This document shows, in pieces, positions 11,162-64,000 of a stretch of DNA of 64,000 bases. Within the stretch, counting starts at the first letter, position 1. Each line of letters opens with the position of its first letter. The position numbers were made by a program, and so were the translations under genes. Source of the DNA: Ascaris suum (lineage: Eukaryota; Nematoda; Chromadorea; Rhabditida; Ascarididae). The notes below the pieces were generated by a model. The model was not told the origin of the DNA. It saw nothing but the letters and a program-made list of their open reading frames with translations, and did not search any database. The stretch lies in contig CM024187.1 in assembly GCA_013433145.1 (NCBI GenBank), forward strand, positions 22,288,826-22,352,825, read 5' to 3'.

Positions 11162-14100
11162 AGTATAATTCACCGAACATTCTTTCATAGTTGGAAAATA
11201 GATTTCATATCAACAGTCAAGCAGAATATATTGCTGACATCATTCAGCGTAAACGCATATAGAAGAGTGATAAATGCGAACATGTTTAATGCAACTACCA
11301 AAACATTAAACCAGTTTCGTCTCATCTCTTTTTTCACTCCGTAAAACATTCATCAACTTAGTTTCTTCGTTCGAAAAAAGTAAGCAACTGACAAATTGTG
11401 GGTAGCACATTACAACCGAATTGTAAATTAATCACGTAGTGCCAAAAATATAGCAGCCATATTTTCGAAGAACATTCTCCCACTTCGTAACACTGCCGTC
11501 ACGTCTCAGCTTTTGTTCTCATCTGTAAAAGATGCTTTAATTGTTCAGAGGGATAGAACTCGATCTGAGAATAGCAGCATGATGACTTTAAAAGCGAATA
11601 CCACACAAGCATTAACAATGAGATAAAGCTTACAAACATTTTAACTAAATAAGTTCGGAAATTTGCAAACGAATTGAGCATGCAGACGCCTGAGGATTTC
11701 GTAATAGCAGACCATCAGCACGCAAGGGAAAGGGTATCTTTTCTTTTAGAAAATCTCTGCTTGAATAATATAATCGCACCATATTTTTTCGTTCCCGTTA
11801 TAAATTATTATACATACTTTTGCCGACCGCCCAGAAAGCCCATTTCTTACATTTAAGATATTCATGAAACGTTGGTCAGGTCTTCCATCAAAAAAGCCTT
11901 GTGTGTTTTTTTTTTAAATCAGATAATCAGCCCCGCAAATTTCATTGCTTAAAGAAGAATCTTATGCAGTAGGCTGGGACAAAGATTCGTCATTAGTTCA
12001 AAACTGTTAATGAATCTTCAAAATATTCTGCGTTTTCGAAAGAACACGTTCTAAGACCGGAAATTATATAAGTCTACTTCGCAGAAGCCTCAGTGCAACT
12101 ACTTTATAGCAGCGCTATAGCTCCCGCGCTGCTAGTGGCATCTGTTGCGTATACACGATACGGGTCATTTGAGAGGGAAATACGCTAAATTGGCAGCTGT
12201 GATTTCCATTTATTCAATAATTTTGCGCTTTCGATTAATTTCCTCCCTTTGCGTTCTTTCATGCAGCCCCACAAGTTGACTTCTATATTGCTTCGCGAAT
12301 TCTTTCTTAAAGGCAACGTTGTTGGATTATAAATAGGTGTCGTCAGTACATTTTGTGCTAGGTGCATAGCATCAGACATACTATAATTGTTAACAGGAAC
12401 GAATAAAATTTCCTTCAAAAATTCATGAAATGAAAGGTCATGCTTCAACTTAGTGCGTTGCTTCAGGGATGCTCACGTTTTCAACTCCAGTTATGGATAG
12501 TCGGAGGAAATACGAGTTGAGAAGTGTGTCATTAATGTCTTTAATGTGATCTTCGTTATTAGCAACGAACTAACTTTCGTCTAACCATAATATAAATGCT
12601 GCTTTCCTTTACTTTCGATCTGGCTCAACTAACGAGTCATCGAGCAAAGGAACCACAGTTGGCGCTAAATTCAGGTCGGTTTCGAGCTGAGGTAGAGGAT
12701 TATATCTTCGTTATCTCCAAGACATCAACCTTGCCCATTTCTAATACCACATAATGCAGGAAACATATCGAAGATTGCATGGCGAGACGCACTAAAAAAC
12801 TGTGGGCTTCTATTAAAACATTCGTCGAATTATGCAGCTCCGCTATTTGACAGCCTTCTAATAGAGCAGTTTCCTCCGCCAGTCACGATTGGCCTTGAAA
12901 TGCGTTAGACATCTATGTAAGCTCAGAAAAACTGGCGACGGTAGATGTTCATCGTCGCAGGTATATTTTCATTCAAAATACTACCCACTTTTTAGTCTGT
13001 CTTGCAGACATTCGCTTTTCAGTCTACTGTGCAAATTCCACGATGCACTTAGGAGGACTATGGTCAACACTTAAACTGAGTGTAGGCACTTGAGTGGAAA
13101 TGCAATTCCGCGAAACTTGTCTGGACAATACAACGATTCATCTGTTAATGTAGCTCAGTTCACATTTCAAAATTTTCCTTTCCTCGCCGTCCTTCTTTCC
13201 GTTCGTTCAGTTCCGTTCTTCATGAAAAAACCTTTAAGCTCAAGACCTCACAAAATAACTCATTCACCATTGTAATAAGCTTTAATTACTAGAAGATGGG
13301 AAGAAAAACGACAGCATCGATTTCGAATTTTTCCGCTGCGCATTTCTTTTCTCACAACACAATTCTAAATCAAGCGCACGGTTTAGTTGGCCGTCATACG
13401 AAACTATAGAGTGGAATGAAAATAGCCATCTAGTGAAAAGAGTAAAGATTTTTCCCATCTCACCGATAATTTTCCACTGAAACATGCAAAGTGAAATTCG
13501 TACTTCGAGCACGCTTCGCATAGAATTTTGTAAAACTAATAGTTGCTGATTAAGGCGTAGCAGTTGCACGCATAATTTCTACGAGCTAGCAATTTAAAGA
13601 ACTAGTTCTTTCGCAGATGAAAAGCATCCAAAAATTCAAAAAAAATTTTTTTTTTACATTAGCGATTTCGTACACAACAAATTTTTGCAGTGACACATAT
13701 CGAAGAAATCGTTTTGCTCAAACGTTTTATTCGTTGTGGAATTTTCAATGCCGTTCAATACTTTGATAGAGAGTGGGAAAGATTTATGTGAAATCAAACT
13801 ATAGAAAATTGAAAGGGAGGAGAGAAGGCGAAGGATTTTGTTGGTGGTGATATCTAGAAATGAATCTCTTCAGCCGCTAATAGCTGGAAAATAAAGTCGT
13901 TTCTTCTTTGTAGGAACCAATGAAAATTTTGATGCAATAAAAATGTGCATCAAAAACGAATTATTTATGATATTGAAGCTGAAAGATTGGATAAAAAAAT
14001 CTACAAAACATCTGAGGTAGGCGGAGGAAGTTCACCTGAAATTGTACTTATACTGTTTAAGAAGCTCTCCTAGAAAAATTTAGTGTATCAGATTTCTCAA

Positions 14101-15127
14101 CTAATCGGCAAACATTCGAACTTCTCTTGTCCTACGAGATTTGCATTCGTAAAAACATGCGTCCATATAAATAGGACACTGTGGGAGCGATTTCCTCCAT
14201 AGAGTTCCCATAAAATGTGATTAATTTCTAAACTGCTCTGGGAACCAGTTTTTCTGGGAACCAGTTCGAGGTTTGTCAATGGCTGTGCTTATACTTAAGG
14301 TTTAGCGAGAAACGAGGAATAGTCAAGAAATGACAACTATTTTTTTCCGGTCAAATCATGAGCGTTCAATATTTTTTCAGTAAAGCTCGCTGACTATTTA
14401 AGGTTTTCTTCTCATTCCCGTATCAGCGTTCTATTTTTTTATTTATATGAAATCAGCTTCAACTCAGAGTTTTCCCTGGATTGTTAAATGGGAGGTATTT
14501 ATCATTATGGAATTACTGCTAACGAATCCTAGACTCCCAAAGAGAACATTTGAACAATAATGTATCACCATAGAAAAGCAGTTTCTTCGCGAAACTTCAT
14601 TCTCACACTAACCTACCAGTAGTGAAAACATCACTGTCACACATTAACCTACCTGAATATCATCACTATCACGCGATATTATATTGTCATCGATGATTAC
14701 AGCACACTAAAAACATTTATTTGGTGTTTTCAAATACCGTAATGAAGATGCAGTCGAAAATGTGGACCGCGCTATTTATACAATATCTGATCGCATCACA
14801 TGCTTGTCATCGATTTCCGCTCATGCACGTGCTTGTTATTTATGAAGTACACACAAGCTGTTTTGGTTGATGCTGTCAATCGGCGCTGTCTTTATCTGAA
14901 GTTCAGGTTGGATTGCGTCCGAACATCTGCCATCGTAAGGCTTCTTTGGAGTGGAACCCGCCGAGTAACGCGTCTTACTCTCAAGTTGCAAAATGAGACG
15001 TCATTGTTGAGCCACACGGGCTGGTGGTGCTGGCAAGCATTCTACTTCTAAGAATTTCATTCGAGAAGCATTCAAGTACACGTGCTGCCAAGATTTGCTC
15101 TTCAGAAATCAGGAAGCTGTCGCTTAA

Positions 15128-15167
15128 TGGCTTCATTCCATATATCTTGAAATTTGGAATGAAGCCA
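15128..15167. repeat. Perfect inverted repeat, 13-bp arms
   Basis: Arm TGGCTTCATTCCA at 15128-15140 is repeated as its exact reverse complement at 15155-15167, with a 14-base loop. Confidence 0.85.
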
Positions 15168-15236
15168 CAGTGGAAGCACATAAGCAAGAAAAAAGAGAAG
15201 ATAGAGTCGGAAGTGCACTTATGGGGCCGGAAGTAC

Positions 15237-15276
15237 GATTTTTGTCCGGATACTCAAAAATGTCCGGACAAAAATC
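15237..15276. repeat. Perfect inverted repeat, 14-bp arms
   Basis: Arm GATTTTTGTCCGGA at 15237-15250 and its reverse complement at 15263-15276, with a 12-base spacer. It lies 70 bp from the preceding hairpin, so the two may belong to one foldback element. Confidence 0.85.
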
Positions 15277-18200
15277 GGAGGAAATGGCCTGATTTAGCGA
15301 TTACGGAATTATCAGCTAACAGATGTTCACAAAACTTCTCGTCAAAACCATTCCAAAAATAACGAATTGAAGAGTTAACGTGGCCCACATATTACGAGTG
15401 CTCTGTAAAATCTGTGCTGCAGCATTTGATGGTTAGTTGTTCTCGATTTGGGAATGTGCAGCTAATACGCATAGGCGGATTGTGAAGTTCAATACTAGCC
15501 GGTAAACTGCATGTTGTGATGTTGAGCGTGATATGACAAACTTTGTTGTCGGTTTGGCTGCCAGGTGGTAAACACCGGATCGCAGGATGAAGTATGGCGA
15601 CAGAAGCGGTGGACCGTTGAGTTAGTTGTGAAGTGGTGACAACAAGCTGCCGTATTATATATGAGACAATAAACAATGACTTGTGAGTTAGCGGCAATGA
15701 GATTAAACATGACACCTACTACTTGGCAACTAAGTCTTTAGGTCTTGGAATTATGCGGGCAAATAAATACTGAGTTGTGGAGATGAATATCGAGTTCTGG
15801 GTGACGTATGAGTTGATAAATATGGGTTGTTTGGGCATGACGTGTGATTTGAAAAGAGTGGGCTGTGGGATAACTGTAAGGTACAAATTCATTACTGAAT
15901 GTTTATAATTTAGTGCAAGTTGTTAAACTGTGATGTCACATGACAGATAGCCTGTGAGATCGTGGAGGAGCTTCCTCAACGTGGTCGTTTGTCCACCTCG
16001 AAATAGCTGTGGTGGTGAGTGGAGATGCTGGCTGTTTTGCCTACGTTTTCTTGGTTGTCATGCTGGGAGGGGATGGAGGAGGGGGATAGGAAGATGCTTC
16101 ATTCGTGAAGCGTCTGCTGGAGGCTGCTTTTGTGAAATAAACGGAACTGCTTATGACTTGCGCTACTTCAGCACGTTTACGTACTTACCTACATCTTTTC
16201 TAATCATGTCGGCAAACACATAGATTGGACTACCATTGGCGGGCTTTTCAAACTTCCGGTCACTCCGTCACTTTTTCTTTCTGTTGACAGGATGCCAAAA
16301 GGCAATTTATGCAGCGTGGCGAAAAAGTACAATTCTTTCGAAGTTCCATTTATGTTGTGATCGCCGTCATCCATTGCGTTTTGCAACCACAGCTTCATCC
16401 TCATGTATGACAACCTTGCAAGATGTAGTTTGAATAGCCGCACCTATTACCTTAACCTTTAGGCACAGAGCGATTGAATGAATAAGATCTGTAACCGCGA
16501 ATAACGATCAGCACGAGTTCACGAAGTGACAGAGTGAGCATTCCTTGATGAAGCCACTCCTATATTGCAGTCGCACAACTCATTTCTTGTCACCTCCAAA
16601 GCGCATAAACTGCTCTTTGTCATCTCGCATTCAACCGAACAAGTTCCACAGGTTTTTGCTTACCACCTCTTGCACGGTTCGATACACCGCATGAGCAAGC
16701 GTGTTAACGTAACAAGTCGATGATCCATGTGTTTGCCTCATACTTTTGCATGGTGGTGTCTTGTGTTTTAGATCTACGAATGGAGTCCCGGATGAGTGGA
16801 AGACCTGTGAGGGCAGCCGGTTGGAGTCCGATTGGCCCTGTGGCCTAATACTGACGGCCGGTGCTGGACCTCATAGCCTCATGGTTCCGCATCTCGAAAA
16901 AGAGTTAGACCCGCCATGCCCAAGTTAGTGTTGATGTTAGTGCTGTCGGCCGAAAGTTGTATTGTAAGACAGGTACTTGTAAATCGGGATACTGTTCTGA
17001 ATGAGCTTTGTGCTGTGTCGTGATACGTTTCGATCTTCCATCCCATTTGCCGTTTAAAATATGATCAACGTTCCTAGCATTAAGCTGTGATGGCTTAACA
17101 TTACACCAGACATCTGACAGTCCGCCATTCCTTCTTCCCGGGAAGACCGCATACGTAAATCTGTAGGTAAGTCATGCATCTACCTTTGATTTGAGAGAAT
17201 AGATTTCACTCATGCCATAGGAAAGGTCCACAGTGTTGCTCTATTGTTGCGAATATGTGAATATTCCTCACCTCCTTGCTGGTTTTTGTCTTTTATATTT
17301 AACAGATAAACGCATCGCGAACGTCTCAGCTGTTTGCTGTCTGCCCGCATATTTCACTGTAAGCACTCCCATGCCGACTGGAACAAAATTTAGATGTTTA
17401 GTGTGAGGATGTACCGTGGTTCCAACAAACAGCCCGAAATGTCCCGACCTCGCTGTTGCATGACCTCTAAATTTCCTCGTGATCGGAATCGTGGCGTTCA
17501 AGTCCAGGTAAGAAAGAACTCTTATTTAAAAAGCGCATCTGGCGTGATTATTATTGCGCCATCGGTGTCGCTATATGTCTTCCACCACACATGGTTCCGG
17601 GGATCGAGAAATTGTTTCACACTTCGTCGTCGAAAACGAAAGGGTGCAGAGAAGAGGAGGGCCACTACTTCTCAAGATATTTCGAAGACTGAATGAAGTT
17701 GGTATTACGATTCAAGCAGATTTTGCTCGATAATGATTATTAGCGTAAAAAGATGAGCACAAATATTAAATGAAAGGATGGCTGGAAGGGGTTTGAAATA
17801 GAAATCGCTGAAGCATATGATGGTACTACGACGAAACAGGCGAATCTATCCAACGAGCGATGTTTTCTCCGATCTCGCAGCTGTCGTTTGAAAATGCACT
17901 GAACTGTTTCGCCAAAAAAAAAAACGGCGCTTCCTGCACAACACGCAGAAATCGCATGTTACTTTATGAGTTACTTCTCGAAAACAATTTTAGCTTTGGG
18001 AAGTTACACTGACCGCCCACCCGTCGGTCTCCTCGTTCTTTATTTTCCTACTTACCAACTCGAACTAGATTCTTATGAAGGGGATGCTTCAAGCACGTAT
18101 GCTTCAAGATACTTCTATCGCAGTAAATGAGAAGTGGGACTTTCCATCCCAATATCCAAAACAAAACACCTCGATGGAAAAAGTGACAGATATTACCTTT

Positions 18201-20989
18201 TCTTCAACATATCATTATTTGTCTTTCAGACCTCCCATGAAAAGCCTAGCTAACAACAAAGCACGTGCTGTTAACATTTCAAAACAAGGCAGCTCAATTT
18301 CACTCTGTGAGTCAAAACGCAGAAGAGAAAGTGGATGCTTTTTCATAAAATGACAGTCGATTTTACGCTAGTTACTGATGAGGACATTGGATGATGGCTG
18401 AAAATTATATACGTTGGCAGCTGAAAGGCGCAATCCTTTCTTTTCATGTGGGATTATAAATCAAGATGTTTTGCAGGAAAATGGAAAACTTGGTACACTT
18501 CTATTGTTAGCGAGATCAGAAATATTAACAGCGCAATCTCGTTGGACACTCGCACTTAGAAAGAAGCTCTATAAGACCGAAGTGCTAGAGTGCAGAGGAA
18601 AGCTTTACTCTAATGTCACATGATGTGCCCTCAGAAGCATTCATAGTTATTTATGATGAGAATAATTCTAAATTTCTCATTCTGTTTGACTGATCAACGT
18701 GAAAAAGTTACCTCTGAGGATCATTAAAGAACGAGTAACAAATTTCTAAAATTGCCTTCATTTTCATATTAAAACATACAGTGCTAGTGATATAATACAA
18801 ACAATGAGAATAACTGGTGTGAAAATGTGCTTGTGACGGTCACAGTTTTCAGATGCTTTATCACCTCAGTGGTTTGTCCGTAACGCTGCCCGCTTGATTC
18901 GATTTTAATGCTACTGTTGGGAAAGTTCTCTCCTTCTGTCTTCCTCTTTTCCCATCTCTCTACCCGCAAGCATAAGAAGGGTAGTTAGTTTCCTGCAAAT
19001 ATGCTCCACTTCCTGTTATGGCTGAGCTTGCATTATAGCGTCCAATTCACAACGTTTAGCATACAACACAAATGCACAGCACAACGAGCAATAAAACTTC
19101 ATTCGTTCTTAACTGGACAAGAGGAAAAATTGGCAATAATAGAGATTAATAAAATAATTTACGATGATGCCTGCCTTTTTTTTTCGACTAAACGCGAGAT
19201 GAAATGACTTCAGACCGACCGCTAACGGAATGAAAAGGTAAAAATTCAAAAAAAAAAACAAACACCGGCAATCAGGCATCATGAAACTTTGAAACACATA
19301 GAACAACACTGAGTTAAAAAGAAAAACAAAATCTTCCATAAGTAACTGACTCAAATTTGGCAAACATTGCAGCATTAATTAAAGCAAAGCCGCATAGCTC
19401 ATAGAGAGATGAAAGCCCATTTTTCTAAAAAACGACGCCCACGTAGCATATAGCTAATTGGAGTATTTTTTTCCATGCGGCTTTACAGTGGTCAGCTCAC
19501 CTACTCATAAGCATAACATTCGCTGAATACTGCGAATGCAAAACGAATATTAACTTAATTACGGGCTGCGCAAAGCCCCAAGCAGTAACTAATCGAACTG
19601 CACACGGTAATTACAAATACGAATGCTGTTAGCTCTGTCGTTTATCGCAATACAATGATGCCGGTTTGTTCGGAAGATTATCTTTTTTCTTTCGGAAGAT
19701 TATTTTCTGGAAAAATTCCGGAAAGTTTTCCACAAAAATTGATAAACGATTTAATTAGTTTAGATAATATCCACTCGGAAGTTGATCGGTCAGTTTAAAT
19801 GACCGATTAGAAAAAAAACCCGAAAACTTTTTCGGCATCAATGACGCGTTGTTAACGAGTAATCGACCAACCATACACACTCAACAACGCTTACATTGCG
19901 AAGCAATCAATTAGCATATATTGCAAAAGCATATTTTGGCATCGACAATGATTGTCTTGCGAAACTGATTGTAGGATTCCGAATGAAAATCATATAGAAT
20001 GGGAAATCTGCATTTGCTTTGTTAAACGTTATTCATTATATTACATAGGTATGCAAATAAAATATATTTTTGTTTCAAAAAATGACAAAATCATGTCCCC
20101 ATCTTCCTTCCCAGAGATCATACAGCGTTGCTTGGAATGTGCAGTTGCCGGCTGTGCATAAATCAATCTAGAGAGTTACAAAAATCCAATTAATTAAGTC
20201 CATGCCGCTTCTCACTGATGTTACTAAAACGAAGATTGGTGAGTATACCAGTATTTTTCTAAAAAGTATTCCCCTGATGTTATCCCTAGATGAATAAATC
20301 CTCTTCTCCTAACGAGTGAAGAATAGTTGAACTTTAGATGCATCATCTTGTTGCCAAGAACCCTTTCCAAGAAACTGCGATATAGACAACTCTAAAGACA
20401 CTCGTAATGCGTCTGTCAAAACGACAGCCAATCACAAGTGGTTTCGTGAGAAGCCTAGGAATTGAGCTATTATCACATAGTCAAATAATCCCACTGGATA
20501 GCCTCTTTGCGCTTCACTAATCCAACTCAATACTGTGGAGCGAGCAGAAAAATAAGTATGGAGTCAGACGAACACATATGCTTCATGAATTTTGTAGGAC
20601 TGTAACGTCGCCGAAGATCTCTTATTCCCTCGCGCTTATTTATACATCAAAAATCTTGGTTCACGAGAAGACGAGGGCTACTTCAACACAATTCCGAGAA
20701 TCCTCAGCCGGGTTTTTTAAAAGTTTTGTCGCTCTTAAGTTTACCCGTTGTTTTTCCCGGAAATCTTTGTCCTCGAAAAAAATTGCTTTGCGCATTACAC
20801 CGATCCAGTAAAATGCATTGGATGTGCATATATGAACTGTGCAACGATTTTCATCATCTCGTATTATGTGGATAAAGTGCGGCAATGCGGCCGAACTGAG
20901 GCATCCAGATAGAGACGTCACAGTCGCAACGCATGGATATGACAAAGCAGCTTCGACTAAACTGTTAGAGATGGACTGAATTTCGCGCA

Positions 20990-20995
20990 TTTATT
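20990..20995 (-). terminator. Candidate polyadenylation signal of the TEP gene
   Basis: AATAAA on the minus strand (TTTATT on plus), about 340 bp beyond the TEP stop codon. Confidence 0.35.
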
Positions 20996-21335
20996 GCAAC
21001 GGCTTATTCAATAATGAAGGATGATTCCCAGTGTATGCGGCAAATTTCCATCACTGGAAGGCGTACAAGTGAATGTTATTTCTTGCGCCCGCTTATTTCG
21101 TTTTCAAAGTCACAGCTGAACTAGTTAACGCACTGCATTTTTCATTATTCAACTCTGCACTCCTTCACGCAAAAAAAAAATCTTTTTAGAAAAACTGTTG
21201 AATAAAAACGTCCAACAAACGTTGAACGCAGCATAGTAAACTCTCAGATGAGCACGAACGAATGCGCAATGTAGACTGAGCTTCGAAAAGGGATGCTGAC
21301 GTCCGACAATGATTATGGCAGACCTAGAAGGAGCA

Positions 21336-62250
<40,915 letters not shown>

Positions 62251-64000
62251 CTGAAATAGCCCATTTCAAAGCTAAACTTCGATGTAATTAGTTTCTGCAG
62301 TGGTGCCGCTTGCAGTTACTCCGAACGAATATGTCATAGAAATTCAGGAGCGAAGTGTTCTACTGAACTATACTCATTAATATTCGACGGATCGAAATGG
62401 CTTGATGCCTTCGCTCTCAATTGCCATCCGATAATTATCACCCATAAGTGGTAAAAAAAATTCAGCGATAATTTCCATCATCCATCCGCTGGACATACGA
62501 GAGGGAGGGAGGAGAAAGGGAGGAGAATGAAGTAGGAGAACTGGTCCGACTGGTCGGATTTTACAGGATGCCTTCCGTTTTTGTATGTTTTCATCAACTT
62601 GCTCTTCCAACACCACATCTGTGCAATGTATTCGTGTGTTCATCTCTACAGTAATTTCAACTCGGAGACAACTAAGGGTAGAGCTATGAAATTTGATGGA
62701 TACCTCGCAAGCCATCGGGTCATCCCTATTATATTTCATAGTGATCCAACAAAAAAGTTAAAGACATCCAGAGGCGTTGAAAAATTTTTGTGTGTAATTT
62801 ACACTTGTCCAATTTCCGTTTCGTACCAGTGCGGTCAGAGTAAAAAAATGAAAAATAAAACAAAGCCTCTGTGGATTTGTGCCGGGATCGGACTATCTAA
62901 AATTTGAAGGCGATATCCTATAAGTTTTATTTACTTGTTGGCAAACTGTGAGAGCGGATGGTCACGTAAACGGATTGCGACAGAGCGCATCGTGCCAATT
63001 CTTCCGATATGTTTACTCGCATGTTTTTAGGACGAAACGTAGATGAGAGTTTGTTCCGACAACTGTGCGTTCCTTCTTTTAAAGATCTGATTGCAAAAGA
63101 ACAGTAGAGGATCGTTTACCTTCCTAGCTCACCGATGAAAGCGCATAACCATGACTACCTTAAGCCTATTTGAGGATATACAATTATAAAAGAACTCACT
63201 GAATTTGCTAGAGTATGTTGTAGTTATGATCGTTTTCAGGCATAGTTCACTGAGGTCCAGCAAAGCAGCTGTTTTCAGCATGTTTTTCAAGCAAAAAATA
63301 TAAAAATTTGATGGAATTATAGTTCGCTGACTAGCTTTCTGCTCAACAACTTGTTCATTACATCACAAATCGTTTCATGGTTCTTCCTACTATCATAAAA
63401 AAGAGATAGAGCAGGAAATGGAAAGGGAATGAGGACTCAGAATTCCTCTATTCGACAGAGGAATTCTTCTTATCCTAATCACTATGATTACGACGAGAAT
63501 TTCAAACCATAATGCTCTGCAGCGCTACTGGTAGGTGGGTCGCACAGCGCTTATTTAGACTGCCTACGTTTATATATTAAGGAAGGATTTTCGGAAAGAA
63601 TACAGAAAGCATCTCACTGGGAAAACACCTCAAGATGAAACGATCTGAAACTCTGTGAAAGATTCTTCCCACGGCAACCGTGCAAAGAAAATTGACCAGA
63701 GACGTATTAGAATGCGTGCTTGTGGCCTCACTTCCGCAAGCACTGTTCCTCTGATCCTGGATCCATCTCGCTGTAGGAATGTCCTCGTTCTCATTAGCCC
63801 CACCCGTTTTATCGAGGTCACACAATAAAGTTTGAAAGTTTACGGTTATAATTTATAATTCACTAAGTTTGTTTTTAAAATCTTGCCTCCTTGAGTACAC
63901 ATTCATGCGTCTGTTTACTTGCGATAATATGCCGCTTCTGTGTATAATGGTGGAGCTGTCACTACCTAAGCGCGCGTGTTTATTTACCTTAAAATTGACT
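62251..64000. other. Upstream intron of the TEP gene; no exon recognised
   Basis: Signal peptide, MG1 and the IYKPGQ motif should lie on this side, but no minus-strand segment encoding them could be found. Longer open frames here (for example around 62.4-62.7 and 63.6-63.8 kb) show no family motif. The missing 5' exons are probably beyond 64000. Confidence 0.45.
63439..63467. repeat. Perfect inverted repeat, 11-bp arms
   Basis: Arm AGAATTCCTCT at 63439-63449 and its reverse complement at 63457-63467, with a 7-base loop. It lies right of the visible TEP exons. Confidence 0.85.

Larger units (their letters stand above)
9466..20989. other. Convergent intergenic region without supportable genes
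   Basis: About 11.5 kb between the two convergent genes. Open frames here are short, mostly lack ATG starts and splice context, and none matches a family I recognise. Pieces around 10.1-10.5, 15.4-17.5 and 18.1-18.6 kb are richer in GC and may be remnants of mobile elements or of a small gene, but no diagnostic motif is visible. Inverted repeats and a G-rich tract are listed separately. Confidence 0.5.

Noticed and set aside
17268..17696. Overlapping open frames on both strands in a GC-richer stretch.
   Set aside because: No recognisable transposase, reverse transcriptase or other domain; left as unassigned intergenic sequence.

Overview
This is eukaryotic genomic DNA, most likely from a nematode. 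Genes are split into short exons (58-231 bp) separated by introns of 60 bp to several kb. Most introns are GT-AG with a TTTCAG- or TTTTAG-like acceptor, the nematode style. The proteins fit too: a TRPA-type channel and one thioester protein. I would guess a large-intron parasitic clade V (strongylid) worm, but that is inference. No rRNA, tRNA, CRISPR array or intact transposon could be supported.

Layout. (1) 340-9163, plus strand: the C-terminal half of a TRPA-family cation channel in 11 exons, running from just before S1 through the pore and S6 to the stop codon. The ankyrin repeats would lie left of the window. (2) About 9.2-21.3 kb: the convergent intergenic region, about 12 kb, with no gene I can support, a few perfect inverted repeats and one G-rich tract. 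(3) 21336-62250, minus strand: one large gene for a thioester-containing protein (TEP/CD109/alpha-2-macroglobulin family), running right to left. I placed 26 constant exons. The first exons (signal peptide and MG1) are not visible. (4) 62.25-64.0 kb: no exon recognised.

The main discovery candidate lies inside the TEP gene. Between constant exons 55131-55074 and 32194-32077 is a gap of about 23 kb. It contains at least seven alternative exons that all end in variants of the FPE-x-WIW motif that closes the bait region of alpha-2-macroglobulins. Every copy starts after one leftover base and ends with two, so every length is 1 modulo 3. The reading frame survives with exactly one copy and breaks with none, two or three. 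With one 178-bp cassette the chosen exons sum to 4157 bp, which is 2 bases plus 1385 complete codons including the stop, so the model is self-consistent. This looks like mutually exclusive splicing that swaps the protease-bait region. The same principle is known for insect Tep2 and a scallop TEP.

Predicted product: a thioester protein with an intact CGEQ thioester, a C3-type catalytic histidine, a pentabasic furin-like site just before the variable region, and a CD109-like C-terminus with a GPI-anchor signal. It would be a surface-anchored trap or opsonin with a swappable bait. The TRPA channel is an unrelated neighbour.
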